Origin: Rapana venosa
Lineage: Eukaryota > Mollusca > Gastropoda > Neogastropoda > Muricidae
Assembly (NCBI GenBank): GCA_028751875.1
Contig: CM054155.1
Span: 4,660,245-4,724,244, forward strand
Direction of reading: 5' to 3'
Length of the DNA: 64,000 nucleotides
Shown here piece after piece: positions 1 to 10,345 of the stretch; position 1 is the stretch's first letter; each line of letters starts with the position of its first letter. Under the pieces are notes generated by a model that was not told where the DNA came from, did not search any database, and saw nothing but the letters and a program-made list of their open reading frames with translations. The translations under genes were made by a program, and so were the position numbers.

Positions 1-75
<75 letters not shown>

Positions 76-99
76 AGAGAGAGAGAGAGGGAGAGAGGG
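1..99. repeat. (GA)n microsatellite
   Basis: Almost pure GA dinucleotide with a few interruptions. It abuts the 3' tail of the minus-strand SINE that follows, and the same SINE/LINE tail is followed by (TC)n on its own strand at several other places, so this is probably a tail-derived expansion. Confidence 0.95.
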
Positions 100-458
100 T
101 TTTTTTAATTTATTTATTTTTAAATCTTTTATATCGAGGATAATGGAATAAGCACTTATGTGCTTTTTTTTCTATACATCCAGTCCCCCGTCTGTATGCG
201 GTTTTGTAAATTGTTATCTGTTCCCACCGACACACAATGGCCTACTCTTACGAACAGCGGAACAGGATTTAACGTGTGCGCAAGATGTTCTGCGTGCGTT
301 CGCACACGGGACCTCGGTTTATTGTCTAATCCGAAGGACTTTTGGGGAGAGTGGAGTCTGCACTGATGTTAACTCCAGGGGAAAATATCTCCTTGAACGG
401 GAATCGAACCCGGGTCGTCAGATTGCGCAATGTTCTGACCACTAGGCTATCACATCCC

Positions 459-460
<2 letters not shown>
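100..460 (-). mobile_element. tRNA-derived SINE, family A, near full length
   Basis: Read on the minus strand, the element starts at about 460 with a tRNA-like head: A box at 437-449 (TAGCCTAGTGGTC) and B box at 400-410 (GGTTCGATTCC). A body follows, then a 3' tail reading GGGGACTGGATG, an A-rich stretch, the stem-loop AAGCACATAAGTGCTT and TATCCTCGA. A near-identical element lies at 19150-19525 on the same strand, and related bodies occur at 13835-14290, 15045-15320, 17245-17565 and 28665-28890. The head is a Pol III promoter relic rather than a tRNA gene, since it has no acceptor stem closing after the B box. Confidence 0.85.
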
Positions 461-526
<66 letters not shown>

Positions 527-537
527 CGCGCGCGTGT
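461..537. repeat. (TG)n then (CG)n microsatellite
   Basis: About 28 TG units run straight into about ten CG units. Alternating purine-pyrimidine DNA of this kind is a classic Z-DNA former. It lies directly against the SINE head. Confidence 0.95.
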
Positions 538-914
538 AAAGCAAAGGTAAACATTAAACGAGGAACAACAATTGGCACGGGAATATTTTTCTTAAATACA
601 TGTACCTGCATAGTCTCTTTTATGTGTACTCATCTGTTCACCTCTCTTTTCAGGGGGGGGGGGGGGAAATCCTACCTCTGAATATCATCACCACCCTAAA
701 ACAAAACAAGCAACCGCCCCCCCCAATCGAACTATTTTATTTCAATTCCCAGACTCTTTACTTTGGTAGCCGTATCCATTTCCTCCAAGAGTCTTTCAGG
801 TTAGTGTTGTTGATTTTAGTTTCGTTTCCGCGAGCATGACGTGGCCAGACTCTCAGTTAAGATAGATCTACAAACACACATCTTTCTAAGTACACTGATC
901 AGGAGAAGAAGGCC
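538..914. other. No gene recognised
   Basis: Unique-looking sequence with a G homopolymer near 653-666 and a short C-run near 716-724. I see no coding potential or recognisable repeat here. Confidence 0.6.
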
Positions 915-1503
915 ACTTCACACAGTAAGTATGCTTATCGGTAGTTTCACTCCCCAAAGCAAACTGACACAGTTAAACCGCTGATTTTTACCTCCCCTGT
1001 ATCGCGGTGAGTAAGGGGAAGGAAGAATATCGATTGAGACAGGCGTGAGTGACCCTGATGTGCCCCATGTCAGGCATGTTTGTGGGTCACTAGCCTATAT
1101 AATGATAATAAAGACACTGTAAAGAGAAAAAGGGTAGAGGAAGGAATGAGGGATAAAAATAAATGCTAGAGATGTACCTGGAACGAGGGAACTAAAGATA
1201 ATAATAATAATCATAATAATAATAATAATAGTAATAATAATTATAATAATAATAAATGGAATTTATAAAGCGCTATATCTTGTAAAAACAAAACAAAACA
1301 CCCCAAATCAAAGTGCTTAACAAATCAAAGGGCATCATCCCGGTTTAGTTGTTGTTAAGCTGCTTAGGAGAAAGTCTCCCACGTGAGAAGTGCTGATTCA
1401 CTTTGATCTTCCTACGGTCCGTCATAAACAGGTGTATTTCGGAGAACTTGTATTCCAGTGCACCGTATGGTTGTTTTGCAGGAGAACTATTTCATGGTAT
1501 TGT
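915..1503 (+). mobile_element. Dispersed repeat R1, copy 1
   Basis: This block matches the reverse complement of about 8765-9345 over several stretches in colinear order: GGTAGTTTCACTCC, then a segment with ATCGATT and GGGTCACTAGCCT, then GTGCTGATTCACTTTGATCTT, CATAAACAGGT and TTTCGGAGAACTTGTATTCC. No protein is encoded. An (ATA/ATT)n-rich patch (1198-1256) lies inside this copy. The class of element is unknown. No target-site duplications or terminal repeats could be assigned by eye. Confidence 0.7.
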
Positions 1504-1618
1504 ATTACGCCGAAGTCGGATGTGCTGGGCCTAGACTTGTCAGGCGCTTTAGGGCAGCGCCACCAGTTTTCGCTCATATGACAGACAACAATAGTTGCGG
1601 TCTGAGCCTTCCACGTTG
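1504..1618 (+). mobile_element. Hairpin repeat family, partial copy (~115 bp)
   Basis: It matches the right-hand third of the ~330-bp elements at 18484-18815 (+) and 35008-35335 (-): GCCGAAGTCGGATG, GCTGGGCCT, GACTTGTCAGGCGCTT, TTTTCGCTCAT, CAGACAACAATAGTTGC, GTCTGAGC. The CAGACAACAA/TTGCGGTCTG arms form a stem-loop with loop TAG. It directly abuts R1 copy 1. Confidence 0.8.
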
Positions 1619-1682
1619 AAGTATCAGTCGTACTGCACTGTGGTGTATGCAGAGATGGGGGCTTTTTTTGCCTATACTTTCA

Positions 1683-1684
<2 letters not shown>

Positions 1685-1713
<29 letters not shown>

Positions 1714-1800
1714 GGGGACTGGATGTAAAAAAGCGCATGTGTGCTTATTCATTATCCTCGAAATAAAAGAATTTGCCATTGCCATTGTCTATCTCTCTCT
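1685..1800 (+). mobile_element. LINE/SINE 3' tail fragment flanked by (TC)n
   Basis: (TC)n is followed by GGGGACTGGATG, AAAAAAGC, a stem-loop and GCTTATTCATTATCC, TCGAAATAAAAGAA and two CATTGC-type repeats. This is the shared 3' tail also seen at 43690-43790 and near 60960-61035 on this strand and at 44690-44770, 46360-46440 and 48980-49060 on the other. Only the tail is present here. Confidence 0.75.
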
Positions 1801-1854
1801 CCTTTAAAAAAAAACTGTTATGAATTTAGCATTAGACTTCCACACAGTGATCAA

Positions 1855-2120
1855 ATGTAGCTTAGTAGGTCCAAGCCAATCCACATATGTTGTTTGTAGC
1901 CCCGCCAACCACAGAGGCCATCATAATTATTGGGGCGGTCAGCCCAGGAAGGCTGGTTGGTTGGTCTACAATATCATTGACTGACTGGCTGTACCTGTGT
2001 AGATATGTTACACAGTTGCATTGTACAGTCAGTTCTGTACTTGTGTTATCCACCCCTGTCAGTCAGGGCAGATGTCTCTGCACGAAACCTGGGCTTCATT
2101 TGATGGGAAGTGCCGGCCAC
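1855..2120 (+). repeat. Dispersed repeat R2 fragment
   Basis: The core TAGCCCCGCCAACCACAGAG plus GCCAT and a nearby GGGGC is repeated at 8720-8757 (TAGCCCCTCCGACCACAGAG) and, degraded, at 16235-16275. The function and limits are unknown. The remainder of this interval is unremarkable. Confidence 0.5.
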
Positions 2121-2445
2121 TACAAGAGCAGGCCCCATCCATAAAGATTAATGTTTCCTGTCTGCATGTGTGTTTCTATGAGAGTGGCCTTTCCTTACTG
2201 AACTGTGCTCCTCTCTTGTTGCTGTTGGTTCTCTATCGCGCACTAGATCGTGTGTACTGCCGAAAATACAGTAATAATAAAGAAAGAAAGAATCATCTGG
2301 GTTACACGGGGAACCTTGGTTTATCGTCTCACTCGAAAGACTAGCACCCAGACAACTACTCAAGGTCTCGTAAGCATGGGAAAAAGTTCAGGTTGAAATT
2401 TGGATCCAACCTGCAACTCTGTGTTGTGTGTACAAGTTGTTGTTT

Positions 2446-2734
2446 GGGGACGGGATAGCTCAGTGGTCAGAGCACTCGCTTTCCCCCAGCTAAGGTAAGT
2501 AGCATCCAGCGTGGTTACCAAGTGGATGGGTGACCGTTTGCGCGCCTTGGCTTCAGTACAGTCCCCCAGTTCACCCAGCTGTAAATGGGTACCTGCCTGT
2601 TTAGGATCAGGGAAAGGTAAAGCAGCCAAGGAGAGGAGATGGGCGCCGCCCTCAATATGCTGGCCCTAGAGAAGTGAGGTCTCTGACACCTCGCTCCCCT
2701 ACGACCTTATAGGTTATGGGACTCCTTTACCTTT
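2446..2734 (+). mobile_element. Chimeric tRNA / 5S-rRNA-like SINE, copy 1
   Basis: The head is a tRNA 5' half with A box TAGCTCAGTGGTC at 2456-2468 followed by AGAGCACTCGCTT. It has no B box. It is joined to a 5S-rRNA-like block at about 2488-2540: AGCTAAGGTAAG, then TGGTTACC and TGGATGGGTGACCG, which resemble the intragenic box A and C box of 5S rRNA genes. A ~190-bp unique body and a TTTACC-type tail follow. A second copy on the minus strand at 43975-44262 matches throughout and is closer to 5S (GGTTAAGCA and TTGGATGGGTGACCG). Confidence 0.8.
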
Positions 2735-2748
2735 TCACAAGTCGCGTG

Positions 2749-2751
<3 letters not shown>

Positions 2752-2809
<58 letters not shown>

Positions 2810-2848
2810 ATAGACACACACACAGACACACATAGACACACACACATA

Positions 2849-2889
<41 letters not shown>

Positions 2890-3072
2890 GCACACACACA
2901 CACAGACACACACACACAGACACACATAGACACACACACACACACAAGAATAAACAAATAAAAATAAAACACATACACGCACACACGATTAAACAAATAA
3001 AAATAAAACACATACACACACACGAATAAATAAATATAAAAAAAATAAACACACACACACACACACACACAC
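2752..3072. repeat. (TC)n, (CA)n and CA/AAATAAA composite microsatellite
   Basis: A TC tract of about 33 bp is followed by a long interrupted CA tract, then blocks of CA mixed with AAATAAA-type repeats up to about 3072. Long open frames here (poly Cys-Val, poly His-Thr) are repeat artefacts. Confidence 0.95.
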
Positions 3073-4090
3073 CAGTGAGAAGCACGACAACACTGCACGC
3101 TATTCCACACTTTCTCGCACGTTGTTCACAGCAGATAGGCTACTGGTCACTATAAACTATCCCCGCCTTGACCAGCACTGACCTCACAAAGATGACCTGG
3201 AACTAGTCCAAAAAGCCGGTGGGATCGAATGAGACCGGGCCAAACCGCCACTGACGCTGACAAAACTGGGGCACCCAAATTGATGACACCAGCAGTTTTC
3301 GGTTCATTGTCATAACTAAGGAAAGGACGAGTGGCCCAGTTTAGAAAAGAAAGTAAGTCAGCGGATAGGCTTTCTGGACAGATTAACCAATATAGCATTT
3401 TGTTCTGCACTGTGGAAAGAAGGTAGAAACAAAGAGAGAAAGCAAGAAAGGAAAGGAAAGAGAACGTGAAGATTTTTTGTTATATAATTCAGAGCACACG
3501 GACTATGGAGAAAATGGGTGGATGGATGAATGAATGAATGAATGAATGATCTTTGTTTACAAGGATCACAGATAAACATTTACATACTTTTTTTTTCATC
3601 GGGCCTTTGCCTTGATTATGAAATCAAGCTGAAACGAAACAGACAGAAAGGAAACCAACCAAATGCCCAAACCATTATTCCTATACTATGTTGATTTCAA
3701 ACAAACCTTTATATTAGCATAGGCCTAATGCCCGATAAAAATAAAATTGTTGATACTGAATTCAACTATACACATATCCAACAAAGAGGCTTTCCCGCCT
3801 ACTCGAGCATTAGACCTGTACAGATAAAGAAGGCCTAGTAGTGATTACAGTGACGTGAGACATACAGGAAGTCGTATAGGCCCATAATCTCAGCATTGTT
3901 AAACCTTGGATCTCTAGCCCAGAAACGAAAATAAATCCGTCCATGTAAACATATAATATGAAACTAATCAATGAAAGATGAAAATCAATCAAATAGGGGG
4001 GAGGGAGGCACATAATAGTGAGTAACAACACTCACAGATTATATATATATAAACCATATGACACACTAATATCAATCTATACTTTAAAAA
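3073..4090. other. No gene recognised
   Basis: Mostly unique-looking sequence. It contains a short (GAAT)n run at about 3522-3549 and a (TA)n run near 4040. There is no coding sequence that I can support. Confidence 0.6.
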
Positions 4091-4096
4091 AAATAT

Positions 4097-6165
4097 TTAA
4101 AAAAACAGCGACCGAGAGACACCAACATGAAGTCTGCATTCATCAACAATCTGAGGAACAGATTCCACATCCTGCAGAACATGACAGAACAGCATGACAT
4201 ATATACGACATGGAAGCAGATCTGTAAACTGTACACTGAGAGCAGCAAGGAGAACATCAGTCATCAAAAGAAGAAGACCAACAATGACTGGATCCAACAA
4301 GAGATCCTCGATGCCATCAAAAAAGGAGAGAGATCAAGAAGGGACTTCTGCAAGTAAAGTCTCCACGGCTACGGCTACGAGAGAGGCAGGAAGAGTTGTA
4401 CAGAAAGGCACACAGGAAATTGAAGAGACTCGCACGCCGTGACAAAAGAGAAGCCATGGACCAGCTGGCAGCTGAGGCAGAAGAGGCGGCGGCCCAAGGA
4501 GAGCAAGGGAGAGTCTACACGATCACCAAGAAAGTATGCAACAAATTTAAGAGGAGCGCTTGGGGACCAATCATGGAAACAAGGGAAACTGTTGACAACA
4601 GAGAAAGAGCAAGAAGAAAGATGGGCTGAATACTTCCAGGAAGTTCTCAACCGACCACCACCTGACGAGACAGCCGACATCCCAGAAGCTACAAAAGACT
4701 TAGACATTGATGTCAACCCCCCAACAAAGGAAGAGATAGTGGCTGCCATCAAGACCCTCAAGAACGGCAAGTCACCAGGCCAGGACAACCTTGGTGCCAA
4801 ACTGTTCAAGGCAGATTCTGAACTAGCAGCTGACATACTGCAACCACTGTTCACAGCTGCATGGAAGAACGAGAAAGTACCTGTCGATTGGATCAAAGGA
4901 GTGATAGTCAAAATCCCCAAGAAAGGAACCCTGAGCGACTGCAACAAGTGGAGGGGAATCACTCTTTTGTCTGTGCCAAGCAAGATACTGGCCAAGGTCA
5001 TCATCAGAAGAATATCAGAGTGCTCATAGAGAAGCATCTCCAACATCAACTACAGCTCTACAACAACTTCATTGACTTCAAGAAGGCCTTCGACCGAGTG
5101 TGGCAAGAAGCTCTGTGGCAAGTCATGAGAGACTATAACTTCGACGAGGACCTGATTCAAGTCATCCAGGCGCTGTATGACAGCTCCCACAGTGCAGTCC
5201 TCATGGGTGGAGAAATCGGGGAGTTCTTCCGGACTTCAGTTGGAGTTCGACAAGGCTGCCCGCTATCCCCCGTTCTTTTCAACGTGTTCCTGGAGAACAT
5301 CATGCAGGAGGCCCTCCTTGACTTCAAGACCACAATCACAATAGGAGGAAGGCCAGTCTGCAATCTTCGATTCGCAGACGATATTGATCTCATGGGCCGC
5401 AGTGAAGAAGAACTCCAGGATCTCACCACCAGACTGGAAACATCAGCCAATGCCCACGGTATGGAGATCAGCACGGAAAAGAGCAAAATTCTAGTGAACA
5501 GTACTACACCAACCACTCCCACCAGCATCAAGATGAGTGGCGAGACACTAGAGGAGGTAGAAACTTTCAAGTACCTTGGAGCAGTCATCACCAAAGAGGG
5601 TACGAGCACACAAGAGGTGAAGATCAGACTTGCTGTGGCACTCTCCTCCATGACTAAGCTGGCGAAAGTGTGGAGAAACCATAACATCAGAACCCACACT
5701 AAGGTCAGACTCTATAAGGCACTCGTCACATCCATTGACTTGTACAGCTGTGAAGCATGGACACTTACTGCCGATCTAGAACGTCGAATTAAAACCTTTG
5801 AGATGAAGTGCCTCAGGGGGATCCTGAACATCACCTACAGAGACCGTAAAACCAATGACTACGTCTGGCAGCAGATCGAGGCACTGGCTGGCAAACAAGA
5901 ACCATTGCTAGATACAGTCAAACGGAGGAAACTGAAATGGTTTGGCCACACAACAAGGCATAACAGCCTGTCAAAGACAGTCCTGCAGGGAATGGTGGAA
6001 GGAGCAAAGAGGCAGGGACGACCACGCAAAAGCTGGATATCCAACATCAAGGAGTGGACAGGCCTCACTGTACCAAACCTCCTGAAAGCAGCCCAGGACA
6101 GAACCATTTGGCGGTCCACTTGCAGCGTCCGTGCGGGCACCCCAACGGTCGTCCCGACCAAGGGA
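4097..6165 (+). mobile_element. Non-LTR retrotransposon (LINE) fragment 1, frame-broken reverse transcriptase
   Basis: Conceptual pieces run colinearly through three frames: a linker from about 4127, then KTLKNGKSPGQDN and CNKWRGITLLSVPSKILAKV (about 4745-5010), then IDFKKAFDRVWQEAL and GVRQGCPLSPVLFNVFLEN. The catalytic FADD follows at 5371-5382, then a YLGA block and the C-terminal KWFGH and GRPRKSW region ending near 6168. The endonuclease domain is absent, so the copy is 5' truncated. Between ILAKVIIRRIS and FIDFKKAFDR the conserved segment present in LINE fragment 2 (QAGFRK...YVNFVDF) is missing, so there is a deletion with a frame change near 5025-5060. It ends in a (GAGT)n tail. Dead element; clade not assigned. 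Confidence 0.88.
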
Positions 6166-6191
6166 TGAGTGAGTGAGTGAGTGAGTGAGTG
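6166..6191. repeat. (GAGT)n at the junction of two LINEs
   Basis: Six to seven GAGT units lie exactly between the end of LINE fragment 1 and the start of LINE fragment 2. Short tandem tails are usual 3' ends of several non-LTR clades, so this is most simply the 3' tail of fragment 1. Confidence 0.8.
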
Positions 6192-7406
6192 GATGATGCA
6201 CTGAGGAAGGAACAAGCAGGGTTCAGGAAGCAACGAGGATATATAGACCAGATATTCACGTTCAGAAACATCATCAAACAGTGCACAGAGTGGCAAAGAC
6301 AACTGTATGTGAATTTTGTGGACTTCGAAAAGGCCTTAGACAGCATACACAGAGACAGCCTTTGGAGTATCCTTCGACACTATGGCATCCCATTGAAACT
6401 GGTACACCTTATCAAGAGCTTCTATGACAACTTCAGATGCTCTGTGGGCCATAGCAACACTGTCTTCGAAGTCAAGACTGGAGTAAGACAAGGATGTGTG
6501 ATGTCAGCAGTTCTCTTCAATCTGGCCAATGATTGGGTGATGAGGAAGACGACAGAAGACACCCCAAGAGGGATTCGCTGGAGCCTGTTCTCAACACTAG
6601 ACGACCTTGACTTTGCAGATGACCTGGCGCTGCTGTCCCACACACACCAACATATCCAGGAGAAGACCAGCAGACTCCAAACATTCGGACAGCAAGTGGG
6701 GCTTCGTATTAGCACCAAGAAAACAGAGACAATGTCGCTCACTGTGAACACACCAGCCCCTGTGAAAGTGAATGGAACTGACCTGCGCCAGACAGACAAG
6801 TTCACATACCTTGGCAGCAGCATCAAACCAGAGGGCAGCACAAAAGAAGACATCCACAACAGACTGGGCAAGGCCAGGAGTGTGTTTAGGGAGATGAACA
6901 ATATCTGCAGATCAACTCAGTACAGCATCAACACCAAGCTGAAGCTATACCAGAGCTGTGTTGTATCTACGCTCCTGTACGGTTCTGAGTGCTGGAGGAT
7001 GACGGAAGTGGATCTTACCAAACTTCAATCCTTTCACACCATATGCCTCCGAAGAATTCTCCGGATCTTTTGGCCAGAGAAGATCTCCAATGAAGACCTA
7101 CTACGGAGATGCAGGCAAGAAGAAATGGGAACCATCATCTCCAGACGACGGTGGAAGTGGATTGGGCACATCCTCCGAAGAGACCCACAGTCAATCACAA
7201 GAACAGCATTGCACTGGACCCCAGAAGGAAGGAGAAAGAAAGGAAGACCAAAAGCAACGTGGAGGAGGACTGTAGAAAGTGAGATGAAGGCCATGCAGCA
7301 CTCTTGGGGATCAGTGACTAGGTTGGCCCAGGATAGGAAGGAGTGGAAGCGCTTTGTTGCTGCCCTACACACCACTGGGTGTAATGGTTAATGATGATGA
7401 TGATAC
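6192..7406 (+). mobile_element. Non-LTR retrotransposon (LINE) fragment 2, intact RT C-terminal frame
   Basis: One open frame of about 400 codons covers the reverse transcriptase from QAGFRKQRGYIDQIFTFRN through VNFVDFEKALDS, TGVRQGC and the catalytic FADD (6612-6623). It continues through FTYLGSSI and the C-terminal WKWIGHILRR and KKGRPKATW region, with a stop at 7389-7391. It lacks the endonuclease and N-terminal RT, so it is 5' truncated at the (GAGT)n. After the stop it runs into TGATGATGATGAT, a likely short-repeat 3' tail. It belongs to the same broad clade as fragment 1 but is clearly a different family by sequence. The uninterrupted frame suggests a younger insertion. Confidence 0.9.
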
Positions 7407-8232
7407 TTAAAAAATAGCATCAAAATAAAAAGTAGAATTTAAAATGAAAACTCAATATTTTACTAACTAAAAATCAATCAAACAATAAAAAAGTAAGCAA
7501 CAACGAAAGAAGACAAACAACATCAAGGTATTTGCCCTTCGTGGGATGATTACTGTGTTTTTGACTTGACTTGACTTTTTTAAAGCTTTCTTTAAATGAA
7601 AAAGATAAGAAAAGAAATTGGTATTATGCAGCTGTGTTGAAAAAGTATTCCATGCACAGGGACCAGGGACAGCTCAGCTGAGTTTGTAGAGACCAATAGG
7701 TAGGTAGAGTAGAGAGAATTTCTGACAAGGTGATTTGTTTGTGACTGTAGTAAAGAAGGAACTGAGGAAGTGAAGTACATCGTGCCTTGATATTTCAAAC
7801 ATGAACACTGCCTGGTTCAGTCTAAGTTGTTTGTCTAGGAATAGAGCTATCTGGTTTCTTTCCTTTGTCATCTGTTGTAGCCGGCTGGGCAGGGTGGGTG
7901 GGATGAGCTTCACACTTCTTGGGCATACTGTGTTCTTTTTGTTTTTCTTGTTTGGGGGAGGGGTGGGGGTCCATTTTTGTTGCTGAGGTGTTTTTGTTTT
8001 TGTTTTCCGCGCCCGCGCGGTGTGTGTGTGTGTGTTCCTTCTTTTTTCTCTGTTTCTATTTTTTCTTTTGGAGTTAGTTTTATTATTATTGGTTATGGTA
8101 ATAATGTAGTTAGATAATATTGATCAAGTTGTTTTTTGTTCCTAGATAGATGGCTTGATGAAAAAAAGCAAATGCATTGCTTATTCAATGTACCATCTGG
8201 AAATAAAACTTTGACTTGACTTGACTTGAAAG
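7407..8232 (+). mobile_element. LINE 3'-end debris with (TTGAC)n tails
   Basis: Two (TTGAC)n tails occur, at about 7560-7577 and 8205-8229. The second follows AAAAAAAGC, the stem-loop AAGCAAATGCATTGCTT, TATTC and GGAAATAAAAC. That is the same architecture as the shared SINE/LINE tail but with a different terminal repeat. The minus-strand LINE at 21350-22700 ends in the same (TTGAC)n. No coding sequence is recognised between them. Confidence 0.55.
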
Positions 8233-8533
8233 GTGAATGAATGAATTGTAGTAAGGAGGGTTAAACAATTTTTTTTTATAAAGCGATGGGTTTTCTAATC
8301 GGGATTGAGCAATCAACAATGTCAAAGCCTGTTTTGAAATGTTAAAAAGGCACTTGCAATTTTAGATTGATATCATACTGAAAACCAAGAGTCATCTCTT
8401 CTTGCTAAGGCTGCATGATAAGAAAAGTGTGATCAGAAACCAAGATTGGAATATGTGAAAAAGTTTACTTTTCTCTCTGAAATCAGGTAAATTTTTGGTG
8501 TATAAATATGCTTTTCAAGGGGCAGGTGGGGAG

Positions 8534-8564
<31 letters not shown>

Positions 8565-8764
8565 GGATACAGTTGAGAGTAATAATGATTATAGGCATGA
8601 ATTGTTTGGATTTGAAACAAGTTTTGCTTTTGGAAGTGCAACTACTTTTGCTGTTTTAAAAGTGTATGAAAAAGCGTTAGTTGGTTAGTAGCTGTATATT
8701 TCAATCCGGTCTTGTTGTTAATAGCCCCTCCGACCACAGAGGCCATATTGGGGCTGGCTGTACA
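8233..8764. other. No gene; G-run and R2 fragment
   Basis: It contains a (TG)n/G homopolymer at about 8535-8567 and an R2 core at about 8720-8757, followed by GGGGCTGGCTGTAC. Otherwise nothing is recognised. Confidence 0.5.
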
Positions 8765-9345
8765 TTTAATACAATACTATCGAACTGATACCATGCAATG
8801 AAAATCCTCATCAGCGCTGGAATACAAGTTCTCCGAAATAGCCTACCTGTTTATGACAAACCGCGCCAAGATCAAAGTGAATCGGCACTTTTCGCGGCGG
8901 AGACTTTTTTTCCCAAGTAGTTTTGCAACAACCAAACTGGGATGATCTTCGGTCTCTCCGTCAAGGTTAGCCTGGAGCACTTCTCCCCCCCCCCCCCCCC
9001 CCTCCCCTTCCCTCCTCTACAATTTCTCCCTTTACTGTGCCTTTATAGGATCACCTCACCTTTCCTGTATTCTAGTAGACCGCTGCGGCACCACTGAAGA
9101 TTTCGCAACCAGCTTCCTCCGCTCCTCGCGACAGGCTAGTGACCCCCAAACTTGTCTTACACAGGTCACATTGGGGTCATGCGTGTTTTAATCGATACTC
9201 CCCCATCCCCTCTCTCACGCATGATTCAGGGGGGATGGGGGGGGGGGGGGGGGGGGGGGGGGAATCAGCTTTTGATTGAGTCAATTTGTTTAAGGAGTGA
9301 AACTACCAAGAAACATAGTACTGTGGTAAGTGGTCTACTTCTCAA
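8765..9345 (-). mobile_element. Dispersed repeat R1, copy 2 (inverted)
   Basis: Reverse complement of the block at 915-1503, with shared segments in the same order and considerable divergence. It is interrupted by a C homopolymer at about 8984-9002 and a G homopolymer at about 9236-9262. Copies 1 and 2 thus form inverted arms flanking the two LINE fragments. Confidence 0.7.
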
Positions 9346-10345
9346 CGTACGTTAAAAATATCATATAAGTCAGAGAGTCAACTCTGTATAGAAGTATATG
9401 TGGTCTAATGACTTTTTATTCTTCAGTTGCATTGTGAGTTTTCTGACTGACATCAGTATTGCTGGGAGTGTGGAAATGGAGAGGTTTTCCACGCTGAACC
9501 AGAGGCAAAGAAAAAAAAGCAAGAAAGATGGAGCTGAAGCAGATTTGCATGATTACATATTACAAAGATACCCAAACATTTCTCACCCCCCAAAAAATTA
9601 TAGAGTGTTTTAAGAGTGTCTGATCAGCTTACAAATACAAATACTTTCCTGATTTATTCACAAGTTTGCCATATTGTTAGTACAACAATCTGAAGGACAC
9701 AGAAGGCATTCTAAAAGATTTTTTTTGTATTCTAATAGATATTAGTTCAATGTCCATGAACTTGTCAACAGCATAAACTTGGAGTCGGTTCAAAATATTC
9801 TAGGTGTATGGTCATAAACCAGTATGTATTATACAGTATTTTCATTTGTCTCTTACGAAAATTTGATGATAGTTTTTTTTTTCTTGTTCCTGGGCTAAAG
9901 CTACAAGGTTCACCAATGGGGATATTTTGGGTATGCCACCATTTTTGCTCCCATGAAGGTAGCCACATTCCGACTTTGGGGATAAACTAATTTAAAAAAA
10001 TTAATGATGATGGTATAGAGCTCCTTTACTGGGCATTGTCATAAATGAATAGTTACTTTGGTCAGCTTTACAAATTTCTTTATTATGCTTGCTTACTATC
10101 TTGGACTTTGGTTTGGTTTGGTTTGGGAGGGGTGGTTGTGTTTTATCATTTGCGTTGATCACACAGACATGTCACTGCTAAAGGCAGCCCTATATATATA
10201 CAGGTCCTCAAGTTGCCTGTATCTTTCTTGGCCTCTGGGGTGGGATCAGACAAGGTCTTTGTCACAGCACCTCACGTAGCAAGCAGGATTGCAGCACGTG
10301 CTTAGTTGTCTGGCTGCTGCCGGTCTGGCAAGGGCAGTGTTCAGT
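9346..10345. other. No gene; SINE module-B fragment
   Basis: At about 9885-9985 lies the module CTACAAGGTTCACCAATGGG ... TAGCCACATTCCGACTTTGG, which recurs at 14815-15020, 17250-17350, 23190-23335 and 41045-41090 as the alternative 3' part of tRNA-type SINEs. The rest, including a small open frame at 9398-9613, shows no recognisable gene. Confidence 0.5.

Noticed and set aside
400..460. tRNA gene on the minus strand
   Set aside because: A and B boxes are present, but the sequence continues as a SINE body shared with other loci and lacks a proper acceptor stem. The same applies to the heads at 16.7, 54.5 and 62.2 kb.
2488..2540. 5S rRNA gene
   Set aside because: Only the internal-promoter-like region is similar. 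The 5' part is tRNA-like and the rest is SINE body, so it is not a functional 5S gene.
2707..3110. Cys/Val-rich and Arg/Glu-rich open frames (also at 13.1-13.8, 42.7-43.6, 46.8-47.3, 49.5-49.9 and 60.2 kb)
   Set aside because: Pure products of (CA)n, (GT)n and (GA)n microsatellites.
4097..7391. Host gene or endogenous virus interpretation of the RT frames
   Set aside because: Motif order (RT with FADD, then a C-terminal KWFGH/GRPRKSW region), the absence of gag, protease, integrase or LTRs, and short-repeat tails all point to non-LTR retrotransposons.
9398..9613. 71-codon open frame with a Lys-rich stretch
   Set aside because: No splice-compatible neighbours, no family match that I recognise, and next to repeats.
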